A stretch of DNA of 64,000 nt from Gammaproteobacteria bacterium (GTDB lineage: Bacteria > Pseudomonadota > Gammaproteobacteria > Burkholderiales > Rhodocyclaceae). The notes under the pieces are model-generated. The model saw only the letters and a list, made by a program, of their open reading frames with translations. It had not been told where the DNA came from and did not search any database. Of the stretch, positions 53,764 through 63,542 are shown in pieces (the first letter of the stretch is position 1; every line of letters starts with the position of its first letter). Position numbers and translations under genes: made by a program. The stretch is taken from NCBI GenBank assembly GCA_018824085.1, contig JAHJHI010000047.1:1-64000 (forward strand), written 5' to 3'.

Positions 53764-54180
53764 ATGAAGAAATCCTTCGCAGCCCTCGCACTTGCAGCCC
53801 TCTCGTCCGCTGCCTTCGCCGACAAGCAGCCGGTCACCGTCATCCTCAGTTCCGACAGCGGCATAACCCAGGGCATGGCCATGGTGCTGGCCAACCAGAT
53901 GCAGGAACAGGGCGGCCAGGTCGACATCCTGCTGTGCGACAAGGCGGGCGACCTCGCGCTGAAGGGCGCCGGCGGCACGCCGCTCAAGCCCAAGGACGTG
54001 ACGCCCGCGCAACTGCTGGATGCGGCGATGAAAAAGGGCGCGACCGCATCCGTGTGCGCCATCTACCTGCCGAACACCGGCCACAAGCCGGACATGCTCA
54101 AGGACGGCATCGCGCCGGCCAAGCCCGACGCCATGGGCCGCGCGCTGATGGAACCGAACCGCAAGGTCATGGCGTTCTGA
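53764..54180 (+). CDS. periplasmic DsrE-family protein
   Basis: 138 residues with a signal peptide (1-19, cut after AFA). DsrE/TusD-like fold with TVILSSDSGITQGMAMVLANQM and two cysteines, Cys 58 (ILLCDK) and Cys 98 (ASVCAIYLPN), one of which may carry persulfide. It follows the ETHE1-like gene by 24 bases with an AAGGAG site. A sulfur-relay role in the periplasm is inferred; standard TusBCD are cytoplasmic. Confidence 0.78.
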   Translation: MKKSFAALALAALSSAAFADKQPVTVILSSDSGITQGMAMVLANQMQEQGGQVDILLCDKAGDLALKGAGGTPLKPKDVTPAQLLDAAMKKGATASVCAIYLPNTGHKPDMLKDGIAPAKPDAMGRALMEPNRKVMAF

Positions 54181-54280
54181 TCGTCGCGGCGGGCGGTCTG
54201 CGCAAGACGGGCCGCCTTGCAGATACCTGACCGGATACGCGGGCAATCGGGCTGCACAGACAGTCCTGCGGCCGGTCAGC

Positions 54281-54414
54281 GGGCGCTGATCCGCGCATGG
54301 AATCCTCGATATCACCACCTGAGCGGCGGTTCGGTTCAGCATGGCTTCTCCCCCGCGGTCGCCATGGCGCTTCAACCAACCGTTGTCTCGCGGGAGATAA
54401 ACCCTATTCGTTAG
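54281..54414 (+). repeat. solo IS91-family 3' end (copy B)
   Basis: Resembles 1353-1490 (opposite strand) over about 135 bases, including GAGCGGCGGTTC, TCCCCCGCG, CCATGGCGCTTC and the end GATAAACCCTATTCGTTAG, which is identical. No transposase is present. It lies in the 365-base gap between two converging genes (DsrE-like and fisR). The rest of that gap, 54181-54280 and 54415-54545, shows no gene. The flank GTTAGAC fits the integron core GTTRRRY, though no attC fold is seen. Confidence 0.65.
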
Positions 54415-54545
54415 ACCTGCTGATCGATTTCGCGCTCTGTCCGCTCGGTCATCTGGTCGACCACGCATTCGATAGCGGGTATCCAAGGGACCGACGGCCC
54501 CATGGGTCACACGGGCCACGCGCCGTTTGCGGGGCGCGACGCGTG

Positions 54546-55886
<1,341 letters not shown>

Positions 55887-55889
55887 GGC

Positions 55890-55936
55890 ACTGACAGTTC
55901 TGGCGTATCGGGGCTGTCAGTCTGTGGCACTGACAG
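55890..55936. promoter_or_regulatory. candidate FisR sites between fisR and cydP
   Basis: ACTGACAG (55890-55897), CTGTCAGT (55914-55921) and ACTGACAG (55929-55936). They start 3 bases upstream of fisR and lie about 80-125 bases upstream of the cyd sigma-54 promoter, so they could serve as enhancer sites for cyd and as an autoregulatory operator. Confidence 0.6.
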
Positions 55937-56014
55937 CCCGCCGGTCTGTTACCGAGGTCACCGAGCGCGGCTGCAGACCAGGCAAAACAAGGGCTTGGCC
56001 GCGTTCCGTCGGAC

Positions 56015-56030
56015 TGGCACGACATTTGAT
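56015..56030 (+). promoter_or_regulatory. sigma-54 promoter of the cydPABX-ybgE operon
   Basis: TGGCACGACATTTGAT, TGGCAC-N5-TTGAT, 30 bases before cydP. Confidence 0.7.
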
Positions 56031-56059
56031 GTGTCATGGCCATACGGATGGAGAAAGCC

Positions 56060-56257
56060 ATGACCCTGGCGGACCGGAAACTGCTGCGCGAAATCGTCGT
56101 CGTCGTCGTCCTCAAGCTGGTCGTGCTGGTCCTGCTGTGGAACGCCTTCGTGCGTGACGCACGGGTGCCGGTGGATGCGGCGCGCGTTGCGTCGCAGTTG
56201 TCGGCGGCTCCGTCCTCCCCCGCTTCAGCCACTACCGGAGACCGCCATGGTCAGTGA
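56060..56257 (+). CDS. cydP: cytochrome bd small subunit CydP
   Basis: 65 residues from 56060 ([10 protein letters not shown]), with GGAGAAAG in front; ATGs at 56036 and 56048 are alternatives. One membrane segment (about 11-29) followed by [17 protein letters not shown], the typical CydP tail. CydP is a putative accessory subunit of cytochrome bd encoded just upstream of cydA in many proteobacteria. It overlaps cydA by 11 bases. Confidence 0.82.
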   Translation: MTLADRKLLREIVVVVVLKLVVLVLLWNAFVRDARVPVDAARVASQLSAAPSSPASATTGDRHGQ

Positions 56258-57827
56258 ACAACTGGTCGACCTGTCCCGCCTGCAGTTCGCCGCCACCGCG
56301 ATGTACCACTTCCTGTTCGTGCCGCTCACGCTGGGCATGGTGTGGCTGCTGGTCATCATGGAAAGCGCGTACGTGATGACCGGTCAGGTCGTCTACAAGG
56401 ACATGACCCGCTTCTGGGGCAAGCTGTTCGGCATCAATTTCGCGCTCGGCGTGACCACCGGCATCACGCTGGAATTCCAGTTCGGCACCAACTGGGCCTA
56501 CTACTCGCATTACGTGGGCGACATATTCGGCGCGCCGCTGGCGATCGAGGGGCTGATGGCCTTCTTCCTCGAATCGACGATGATCGGCCTGTTCTTCTTC
56601 GGCTGGGACCGCCTGTCGCGCCGCCAGCATCTGCTGGTGACGCTGCTGATGGCCATCGGCACCAATCTGTCCGCGCTGTGGATACTGATCGCCAACGGCT
56701 GGATGCAGAACCCGGTCGGCGCGGAATTCAGCTTCGAAACCATGCGCATGGAACTGACGGATTTCTGGGCCGTGGTGTTCAACCCGGACGCGCAGGCCAA
56801 GTTCGTGCATACGGTGTCGGCCGGCTACGTGACCGGCGCCATGTTCGTGCTGTCGATCTCGTCCTGGTATCTGCTGCGCGGCCGCGACGTCGAGTTCGCG
56901 AAGCGCAGCTTCCGCATCGCCGCCGCCTTCGGCTTTGCGTCGGTCTGTTCGGTCATCGTGCTCGGCGACGAATCCGGCTACACCGTGGGCGAAGCACAGC
57001 AGACCAAGCTCGCGGCGATGGAGGCGATGTGGGACACCGAGCCGGCGCCGGCCGGCTTCAACGTGATCGCCATCCCGAACGAAGCGGAAATGAAGAACGA
57101 CTGGGCGCTGCACATTCCCTACGTGATGGGCCTCATCGGCACCCGTTCGCTGGACAAGGAACTGCCCGGCCTGAAGGACATCCTGGCGCACAACCGCACG
57201 CGCGTGGAAACCGGCGTCGAGGCGGTGAGGCTGCTGGAGAAGCTGCGCGCCAACCGGAACGACGCCGACGCGCTTGCCGCCTTCGACCGCGTGAAGGGCG
57301 ACCTCGGTTTCGGCCTGCTGCTGAAGAAATATGTCACGTCCATGGATGACGTGACGCCGGCCCTGATGGACCGCGCCGCCCGCGACACGCTGCCGGGCGT
57401 GACCCCGCTGTTCTGGACCTTCCGCATCATGGTGGCGCTCGGCTTCGCCATGCTGGCGCTGTTCGGCCTCGCGCTGTGGTACTCGGTCAAGGGCACTTTC
57501 GCGCAACAGGCCTGGCTGCTGCGCGGGTCGCTGTGGTGCCTGCCGATGCCGTGGATAGCCTCGGAAATGGGCTGGTTCGTGGCCGAGTACGGACGCCAGC
57601 CCTGGACCATCTACGGCGTTCTGCCCACGCACATGTCGGTGTCCACGCTCAGCGTCGACAGCCTCTACGGCTCGCTCGCCGGCTTTGTCGGCTTCTACAC
57701 CGTGCTGCTCGTCGTCGAGATGTATCTGATGGTGAAGTTCGCGCGCCGGGGGCCGGGCAGTCTCGGCACCGGCCGCTACGACCATGAAGCGGCACACGCC
57801 GCCCCCGCCTCGCCCGCACACGCCTGA
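56247..57827 (+). CDS. cydA: cytochrome bd ubiquinol oxidase subunit I
   Basis: 526 residues from the ATG at 56247. Binds haems b558, b595 and d and oxidises quinol. Haem-ligand region near the start ([22 protein letters not shown]), the [10 protein letters not shown] and [14 protein letters not shown] stretches and the long Q-loop (about 250-390) are present, with [22 protein letters not shown] near the end. Cytochrome bd resists sulfide inhibition better than haem-copper oxidases, which suits control by a FisR-like protein. Confidence 0.96.
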   Translation: MVSEQLVDLSRLQFAATAMYHFLFVPLTLGMVWLLVIMESAYVMTGQVVYKDMTRFWGKLFGINFALGVTTGITLEFQFGTNWAYYSHYVGDIFGAPLAIEGLMAFFLESTMIGLFFFGWDRLSRRQHLLVTLLMAIGTNLSALWILIANGWMQNPVGAEFSFETMRMELTDFWAVVFNPDAQAKFVHTVSAGYVTGAMFVLSISSWYLLRGRDVEFAKRSFRIAAAFGFASVCSVIVLGDESGYTVGEAQQTKLAAMEAMWDTEPAPAGFNVIAIPNEAEMKNDWALHIPYVMGLIGTRSLDKELPGLKDILAHNRTRVETGVEAVRLLEKLRANRNDADALAAFDRVKGDLGFGLLLKKYVTSMDDVTPALMDRAARDTLPGVTPLFWTFRIMVALGFAMLALFGLALWYSVKGTFAQQAWLLRGSLWCLPMPWIASEMGWFVAEYGRQPWTIYGVLPTHMSVSTLSVDSLYGSLAGFVGFYTVLLVVEMYLMVKFARRGPGSLGTGRYDHEAAHAAPASPAHA

Positions 57828-57840
57828 ACGGAGAACGACC

Positions 57841-58980
57841 ATGTTCGACTACGAAACCCTGAAGGTCATCTGGTGGCTGCTGGTGGGCGTGCTGCTGGTC
57901 GGCTTCGCCATCATGGACGGCCACGACATGGGCGTCGGTACGCTGCTGCCCTTCGCCGGTCGCAACGACGAAGAGCGGCGCGTCATCATCAATACCGTCG
58001 GCCCGCACTGGGACGGCAACCAGGTGTGGTTCATCACCGGCGGCGGCGCCATCTTCGCCGCCTGGCCGCTGGTGTACGCGACCGCGTTCAGCGGCTTCTA
58101 CTGGGCCATGCTGGCGGTGCTGTGGGCGCTGTTCTTCCGCCCGGTCGGCTTCGACTACCGCAGCAAGATCCACGACGCGCGCTGGCGCAGCACGTGGGAC
58201 TGGGGGCTGTTCGTCGGCGGTGCGGTGCCGCCGCTCATCTTCGGCGTGGCCTTCGGCAACCTTTTGCAGGGCGTGCCCTTCCACTTCGAGAACACGCTGG
58301 TGTCGCACTACACCGGCAGCTTCTGGCAGTTGCTGAACCCGTTTGCGCTGCTGTGCGGCATGGTGAGCACGGCGATGATCACGATGCATGGCGCCATCTA
58401 TCTGGCGCATCGCACCGAAGGCGATATCCACGGACGGGCACGCACCGCCGCGCTCGTGTCCGGCGTCGTCATGCTGGCCGGATTCACGGCCGCCGGCATC
58501 TGGATCGCGTTCGGCGATTTCGGCTACGCCATCACGTCGGCCATCGACACCGCGGCGCAGCCCGATCCGCTGGCCAAGACCGTGGTGCGCCAGCCGGGCG
58601 CCTGGCTGGCCAACTACGCCGCCGCGCCCGCCACGCTCGTGGTGCCCGTGCTCGCCTACGCCGGCGCGGTACTGGCCCTGCTGGCCGTGATGCGCGGGCG
58701 CACGCTGACCGCCTTCGTCGCGTCATCCGTCGCCATCACCGGCGTCATCGGTACGGCCGGCGTGTCGATGTTTCCCTTCGTCATGCCGTCCTCCACCGTG
58801 CCCGGCGCCAGCCTGACCGTCTGGGATGCGGTGTCCAGCCAGCGCACGCTGGGGATCATGTTCTGGGCCACGCTCATCTTCATGCCCGTCATCGTTGCCT
58901 ACACCGCCTGGGCCTACAAGGTGATGGCCGGCAAGGTGACCACGGCGTGGATACGCGAGAACGAACATTCGGCTTATTGA
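57841..58980 (+). CDS. cydB: cytochrome bd ubiquinol oxidase subunit II
   Basis: 379 residues from the ATG at 57841, 13 bases after cydA. Pseudosymmetric partner of CydA with about eight to nine membrane segments. Starts MFDYETLKVIWWLLVGVLL and has FAIMDGHDMGVG and GPHWDGNQVWFITGGGA, all conserved in the family. Confidence 0.96.
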   Translation: MFDYETLKVIWWLLVGVLLVGFAIMDGHDMGVGTLLPFAGRNDEERRVIINTVGPHWDGNQVWFITGGGAIFAAWPLVYATAFSGFYWAMLAVLWALFFRPVGFDYRSKIHDARWRSTWDWGLFVGGAVPPLIFGVAFGNLLQGVPFHFENTLVSHYTGSFWQLLNPFALLCGMVSTAMITMHGAIYLAHRTEGDIHGRARTAALVSGVVMLAGFTAAGIWIAFGDFGYAITSAIDTAAQPDPLAKTVVRQPGAWLANYAAAPATLVVPVLAYAGAVLALLAVMRGRTLTAFVASSVAITGVIGTAGVSMFPFVMPSSTVPGASLTVWDAVSSQRTLGIMFWATLIFMPVIVAYTAWAYKVMAGKVTTAWIRENEHSAY

Positions 58981-58990
58981 GGAGATGACC

Positions 58991-59152
58991 ATGTGGTACT
59001 TCGCCTGGGTACTGGGCATCGGTTTCGCGGTGCTGCTCGCCATCCTGAACACGCTTTGGGGCGAACACGAGGACATGCGCGAACAGGCGCGCCTCGATGC
59101 CATCCGCGCGCGCGGGGAGAACGGCCATGGCCGCGACGCACACGCCGGCTGA
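58991..59152 (+). CDS. cydX: cytochrome bd small subunit CydX
   Basis: 53 residues, MWYFAWVLGIGFAVLLAILN and onward, one membrane segment followed by EHEDMREQ. CydX stabilises the haem d site of cytochrome bd. Starts 10 bases after cydB and overlaps the next gene. Too short for usual gene-length cut-offs. Confidence 0.88.
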   Translation: MWYFAWVLGIGFAVLLAILNTLWGEHEDMREQARLDAIRARGENGHGRDAHAG

Positions 59153-59420
59153 GCCGGCTGCCAGCCCGATCCGGCTGCTGCCTTTGCTGGCCGCCATCGC
59201 CATCATGCTCGGCATCACCGCCTGGCCGCATGCGCTGTCGGGGCCTTCCGGCAGCGCCGATCACCGGGCGGCGATGGCGCTGTTCTGGGCGATGAGCGCG
59301 GGCTTCGTGTCCGGCGTCGGCTTCCGTCCGCGTTTCGCTCTGTGGCGCGCGGGTTTCTCGGGTCTGGCCTGCTTCATCGGCATCGCGCTCGCCGCGCTGC
59401 GCCTGCTGCTCATTCATTGA
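59127..59420 (+). CDS. ybgE: cyd operon protein YbgE
   Basis: 97 residues from 59127 (MAATHTPAEP), behind GGGGAGAACG and overlapping cydX. Three membrane segments and the GFVSGVGFRPRFALWRAGFSG stretch typical of YbgE-like proteins. Always found with cydAB; exact role unknown. Followed by about 200 bases without a gene. Confidence 0.75.
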   Translation: MAATHTPAEPAASPIRLLPLLAAIAIMLGITAWPHALSGPSGSADHRAAMALFWAMSAGFVSGVGFRPRFALWRAGFSGLACFIGIALAALRLLLIH

Positions 59421-59623
59421 GCCATGCCGACGCGGCGCACGTCGCCGGCGGCTTGGACGCCGGGCGGCTGCAGGCAAGCCCGTGCTGAAGCCGTCCGTGC
59501 CGGACGTCACATGACAGGGACCTTGCCGGGGCGGGGCTGTCGGTGATCGTGGTCACTGGCGGCGCCGCCGGAAGGCCGCACCATGCACCCGTGCATGTTC
59601 AGTGAATACGAGGAGATGACATC

Positions 59624-60181
59624 ATGAAACACCTGTTCCTGGCCGCCGCGCTGTCGGTGGCAAGCCTGACCGCATCTGCGGTCGATATCGCGATCGCGGC
59701 CGTCGATGCCCATGCCGCCGTGCAGCGGGCGGACGGCAAGGTACTGCTGGTCGATGTGCGCGATCCGGTCGAAATCATGTTCGTCGGCTTCACCGACGCG
59801 GTGCACGCGAACATCCCCTACCTGATCGTCGACCGCACGAAGTGGAATGCCGAAAAGGGCGTCTACCAGACCTTCCGGAATCCGGACTTCGTGGCGCAGG
59901 TCAAGGCGGAACTCGCGAAGCACGGGCTGGACATGGACGCAGAGGTCATCACCATGTGCCGTTCCGGCAGCGAACGCGGCAAGCCGAGTGCCGCCTTCCT
60001 GCGTGCCAACGGTTTTCCGAACGCGCGCTATGTCGAACACGGCTTCCAGGGGTCGCAGATCAAAGACGGCCCGCACAAGGGCTTCCGCCTGCAGAACGGC
60101 TGGCAGAACTCCGGCCTGCCGTGGAGCACGACGATGAATCCGGACAAGATGTATCGCAGCGACCGGCCGCAGGCCGAGTGA
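59624..60181 (+). CDS. periplasmic rhodanese-like sulfurtransferase
   Basis: 185 residues with a signal peptide (1-19, cut after ASA) and one rhodanese domain (about 22-160). Active-site loop CRSGSERGKPS with the persulfide-forming Cys at about residue 110. The substrate is probably a periplasmic persulfide or thiosulfate. It lies 200 bases after ybgE; no TGGCAC-N5-TTGAT promoter is present in front of it, so it may be read through from the cyd operon or have its own promoter. Confidence 0.85.
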   Translation: MKHLFLAAALSVASLTASAVDIAIAAVDAHAAVQRADGKVLLVDVRDPVEIMFVGFTDAVHANIPYLIVDRTKWNAEKGVYQTFRNPDFVAQVKAELAKHGLDMDAEVITMCRSGSERGKPSAAFLRANGFPNARYVEHGFQGSQIKDGPHKGFRLQNGWQNSGLPWSTTMNPDKMYRSDRPQAE

Positions 60182-60232
60182 CGAAGGCAGCGGGTCCGGC
60201 GCCGGACGCGCTGCCTGTGTGCCTGGCGCCCG

Positions 60233-60853
60233 TCAGCCTTTCTGCGCGTCGTAGCTGGTCATCAGGTTGCGGTAGTCGGGGATGTGGCCGGACAGCAGCG
60301 TCGCCAGGCCCTCGACGTCGTTGCGCCAGTCGCGGTGCAGTTCGCAGGCGACGCCGAACCAGTTGATGAGCTGCGCGCCGGCCTGCGACATGCGGTCCCA
60401 GGCCGAGTGGCGGGCGATGTCGTTGAAGGTGCCGGAGGCGTCGGTGACGACGAACACGTCGAACCCTTCCTCGATGGCGGACAGCGCCGGGAAGGCGACG
60501 CACACTTCGGTGACGACGCCGGCGATGATGAGCTGCTTGCGGCCGGTGGCCTTGATCGCCTTCACGAAGTCCTCGTTGTCCCAGGCGTTGATCTGGCCGG
60601 GGCGCGCGATGTAGGGCGCGTCCGGGAACAGCGCCTTCAGTTCCGGCATCAGCGGACCGTTCGGGCCCTGTTCAAAGCTGGTGGTCAGGATGGTCGGCAG
60701 CTGGAAGTACTTCGCGAGGTCAGCCGTCGCCAGCACGTTGTTGCGGAACTTGTCCGGATCGATGTCGCGCACCAGCGACAGCAGTCCGGCCTGGTGATCC
60801 ACCAGCAGCACCACGGCGTCGTCCTTGTTCAGCTTCTTGTAGGCCTTGTTCAT
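60233..60853 (-). CDS. isochorismatase-family hydrolase (YcaC-like)
   Basis: 206 residues from the ATG at 60853. Cysteine-hydrolase triad: Asp in LLVDHQAGL (about residue 19), Lys in FVKAIKATGRK and the nucleophile Cys in VTEVCVAFPAL (about residue 118). Close to YcaC-type proteins of unknown substrate. Lies 101 bases downstream of pirin on the same strand, probably the same transcript. Confidence 0.87.
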   Translation of the reverse strand: MNKAYKKLNKDDAVVLLVDHQAGLLSLVRDIDPDKFRNNVLATADLAKYFQLPTILTTSFEQGPNGPLMPELKALFPDAPYIARPGQINAWDNEDFVKAIKATGRKQLIIAGVVTEVCVAFPALSAIEEGFDVFVVTDASGTFNDIARHSAWDRMSQAGAQLINWFGVACELHRDWRNDVEGLATLLSGHIPDYRNLMTSYDAQKG

Positions 60854-60954
60854 GTCGTTCTCCTTGCAGTCAGGGTTGAAGTAGCCGTCACCTTTCAAGG
60901 CACCGGCCGGTGGTGTGCCGGCACGCGCACTGCGCGCCGGCGCTGAAACGGTTC

Positions 60955-61830
60955 TCAGGCGACGACTCTTTCGAAACGCCCGTTGTTGAAATCGTCGATC
61001 GCCGCGCGGATCTCTTCCGCCGTATTCATGACGAAGGGGCCGTAGCCGACGACCGGCTCGTCCATCGGTTCGCCGCCGAGCAGCAGCACGACCGCATCGG
61101 TGTCCGCGTCGATGCGCAGCGCGCTGCCTTCCCGGTGGAACAGCGCCATCTGCGCCTCGCGCACCGGCTGGCCGTTCGCGCTGACGCTGCCGTGCAGCAC
61201 CACCAGCGCCGTCGTGTGGCCCTCCGGCACGTCCAGCGTCGTGGCGCGCCCCGCAGCCAGCCGCATGTCCCACACGTTGACCGGCGTGAAGGTGCGCGCC
61301 GGGCCGCGATGGACCACGCCGTCCGCAGCATGCTCTCCTGCTATGACACGCAGGCTTCCGGCGTCGTCCGGCAGCGCCACGACCGGAATGTCGGCCGCCG
61401 CGAGGTGCTGGTAGCCGGGCGCCGTCATCTTGTCGCGCGCCGGCAGGTTCACCCACAGCTGCACCATTTCGACCGTGCCGCCGCTGCGGGTGAAGGCCGG
61501 CGAGTGGAATTCCTCGTGGAGGATGCCGCCGCCGGCCGTCATCCACTGCACGTCGCCGGGGCCGATCACGCCGCCGCCGCCGGCCGAGTCGCGGTGCGCC
61601 ACTTCACCCTGATAGACGATGGTGACGGTTTCGAACCCGCGGTGCGGGTGCTGGCCGACGCCGCGCGGCACATCGGCCGGTTCGAACTGCGCCGGACCGG
61701 CGTAGTCGAGCAGCAGGAAGGGACTCACGTGCTTGCCCATGGCGTCATAGGAAAACAGCGAGCGCACCGGAAAGCCGTCGCCGACCCAGTGGCTGCGCGG
61801 CGCGCTGTACAGACCCGATATCTTTTTCAT
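60955..61830 (-). CDS. pirin-family protein
   Basis: 291 residues with two cupin domains. Metal-binding PHRGFETVTIVYQGEVAHRDS and the HEEFHS segment in the N-terminal cupin are typical; bacterial pirins can be quercetin dioxygenases or redox regulators. Divergent from a LysR gene, with likely operators between them. Confidence 0.9.
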   Translation of the reverse strand: MKKISGLYSAPRSHWVGDGFPVRSLFSYDAMGKHVSPFLLLDYAGPAQFEPADVPRGVGQHPHRGFETVTIVYQGEVAHRDSAGGGGVIGPGDVQWMTAGGGILHEEFHSPAFTRSGGTVEMVQLWVNLPARDKMTAPGYQHLAAADIPVVALPDDAGSLRVIAGEHAADGVVHRGPARTFTPVNVWDMRLAAGRATTLDVPEGHTTALVVLHGSVSANGQPVREAQMALFHREGSALRIDADTDAVVLLLGGEPMDEPVVGYGPFVMNTAEEIRAAIDDFNNGRFERVVA

Positions 61831-61892
61831 GACGCTTCTCCCGTTACCGGGCTCCGTCGGAACCCGCTGTTGATGGAATGAAGCTTACAAAC

Positions 61893-61949
61893 GGAACGAA
61901 GTTCTCACTAGATGGCAAAATCGGCCTTCATCGTTCCACTCATGGAACG
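61893..61949. promoter_or_regulatory. candidate LysR operators between pirin and lysR
   Basis: CGTTCC (61932-61937) and GGAACG (61944-61949) form a perfect inverted repeat with a 6-base spacer, 13 bases before the LysR start. A second GGAAC...GTTC pair lies at 61893-61904. Repeated GGAAC half-sites in a divergent LysR intergenic gap suggest control of pirin and autoregulation. Confidence 0.5.
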
Positions 61950-61961
61950 ACAGGAGCCGCC

Positions 61962-62870
61962 ATGCACGACCTCAACGATCTGCTTTTCTTCGCACGCGTC
62001 GTCGAACACGGCGGGTTTGCGCCGGCGGCGCGCGCGCTGTCCATGCACAAGTCCAAGCTCAGCCGCCGGGTCGCGCTGCTGGAAGAGCGGCTCGGCGTGC
62101 GGCTGATCCAGCGCTCGACCCGGCGCTTCGTGGTGACCGACATCGGCCAGTCCTACTACACGCACTGCGTCGCCATGCTGGTGGAGGCCGACGCGGCGCA
62201 GGAGGCGGTCGAACGCTCGCGCGCCGAGCCGCAGGGCATCGTGCGGCTCGCCTGCCCGAGCGCGCTGCTCGACTACCAGGTGGCGGACATGCTGGCGCGC
62301 TTCATGGTCGAGTGCCCGCGCGTGCAGCTGCATCTGGAGAGCACGAACCGCCGCGTCGACGTCATCCGCGAAGGTTTCGACCTGGCGATCCGCGTGCGCT
62401 TTCCGCCGCTGGAGGACACCGATCTGGTCATGAAGGTGCTCGGTGACAGCACGCAGCGGCTGGTGGCGCATCCGCGCCTGCTGGCCGGGCTCGGCGGGCG
62501 CGCCGTGCCGGCCGATCTGGCGCAGCTGCCGAGCGTGGCCTGGGGACCGCCGCAGCCGGCGCACGTGTGGCAACTGGAGGGCCCGGACGGCGCGAGCGCG
62601 CAGGTGCATCACACGCCACGCCTCGTCACCGACGGACTGGAAGCGCTGCGCAGCGCGGCGCGCATGGGGGTCGGCGTGGCGCAACTGCCGACCATGATGG
62701 TGCGGCGCGACCTCGCCGACGGCTCGCTGGTCGAGGTGCTGCCGCGCTGGGCGCCGCGCAGCGGCATCGCGCACGTGGTGTTCCCGTCGCGGCGCGGCCT
62801 GCTGCCGTCGGTGCGCCATCTGGTCGACCACCTCGGCGCCGGATTTGCCGCGCTGGCGCAGGCCGGGTGA
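61962..62870 (+). CDS. LysR-family transcriptional regulator
   Basis: 302 residues from 61962, behind CAGGAGCCGCC; an upstream Met at 61878 would run through the operators. Helix-turn-helix (GGFAPAARALSMHKSKLSRRVALLE) and effector domain (about 90-295). Related to the pirin-associated CrgA/YafC branch, by context. Likely regulates pirin and the hydrolase. Confidence 0.92.
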   Translation: MHDLNDLLFFARVVEHGGFAPAARALSMHKSKLSRRVALLEERLGVRLIQRSTRRFVVTDIGQSYYTHCVAMLVEADAAQEAVERSRAEPQGIVRLACPSALLDYQVADMLARFMVECPRVQLHLESTNRRVDVIREGFDLAIRVRFPPLEDTDLVMKVLGDSTQRLVAHPRLLAGLGGRAVPADLAQLPSVAWGPPQPAHVWQLEGPDGASAQVHHTPRLVTDGLEALRSAARMGVGVAQLPTMMVRRDLADGSLVEVLPRWAPRSGIAHVVFPSRRGLLPSVRHLVDHLGAGFAALAQAG

Positions 62871-62997
62871 GCCGTCGCCGGCCGCTCCGCACGTCCGGCA
62901 TTCACGCGAGCCGGGAACCCGCGGCGCGCCGGCATACTCTGGTGCTTGGGCGATCACCGCGTGTGCGGCGATCGGACACCGATACAGGAAGAACCGC

Positions 62998-63468
62998 ATG
63001 TTCCGAAATTTCAGGGAGCTGTTCGACAGCTTCATCGACCCCGCTCCGGCGCAATCCGAGGCAGAACTGCAGCACGCGCTGCAGCTTGCGACCGCCGTTC
63101 TGCTGATCGAGGTCATGCGCGCCGATCCGGACATCGACGCCGCCGAGAACGCGGCCGTCGTCGACGCGCTGCGCGCCAAGTTCGACCTCACGCAGGACGA
63201 AGTCACGGCGCTGGTCTCGCGTGCCGGCGACGCGGCGCGCGACGCCTACGACACGCAGCGCTTCACCGCCCAGCTCAACCGTGCCTTCGATCTCGACCGC
63301 AAGGTGCTCGTCATCGAATACATGTGGCAGGTCGCCTATGCCGACGGACGCCTGCACGCGCGCGAGGAGCACCTGATGCGCAAGGTGGCCGACCTGCTCT
63401 ACATCCCGCATGCCGACTACATCACCGCCAAGCTGCGCGCGCGCGACGCCGGTCCGGCGCCAGCCTGA
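62998..63468 (+). CDS. TerB-like protein
   Basis: 156 residues. All-helical TerB domain: the first half has LLIEVMRADPDIDAAENAAV and the second repeats the pattern in VIEYMWQVAYADGRLHAREE, the two acidic turns that may bind metal. Found outside tellurite clusters in many genomes, with unknown role. ATG at 62998 follows CAGGAAGAACC. Confidence 0.85.
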   Translation: MFRNFRELFDSFIDPAPAQSEAELQHALQLATAVLLIEVMRADPDIDAAENAAVVDALRAKFDLTQDEVTALVSRAGDAARDAYDTQRFTAQLNRAFDLDRKVLVIEYMWQVAYADGRLHAREEHLMRKVADLLYIPHADYITAKLRARDAGPAPA

Positions 63469-63542
63469 GGCGGGACATCGTCCGCGCGCTTGCGCCCTCC
63501 TGTGACGGCCCGCAGAATGTTCCCCATTTCCCGGTCGGTCCC

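Noticed and set aside
54281-54422. A second integron attC or attI at 54.3 kb
   Set aside because: Apart from GTTAGAC there is no paired RYYYAAC core or attC fold; the similarity to the IS91 3' end explains it better.
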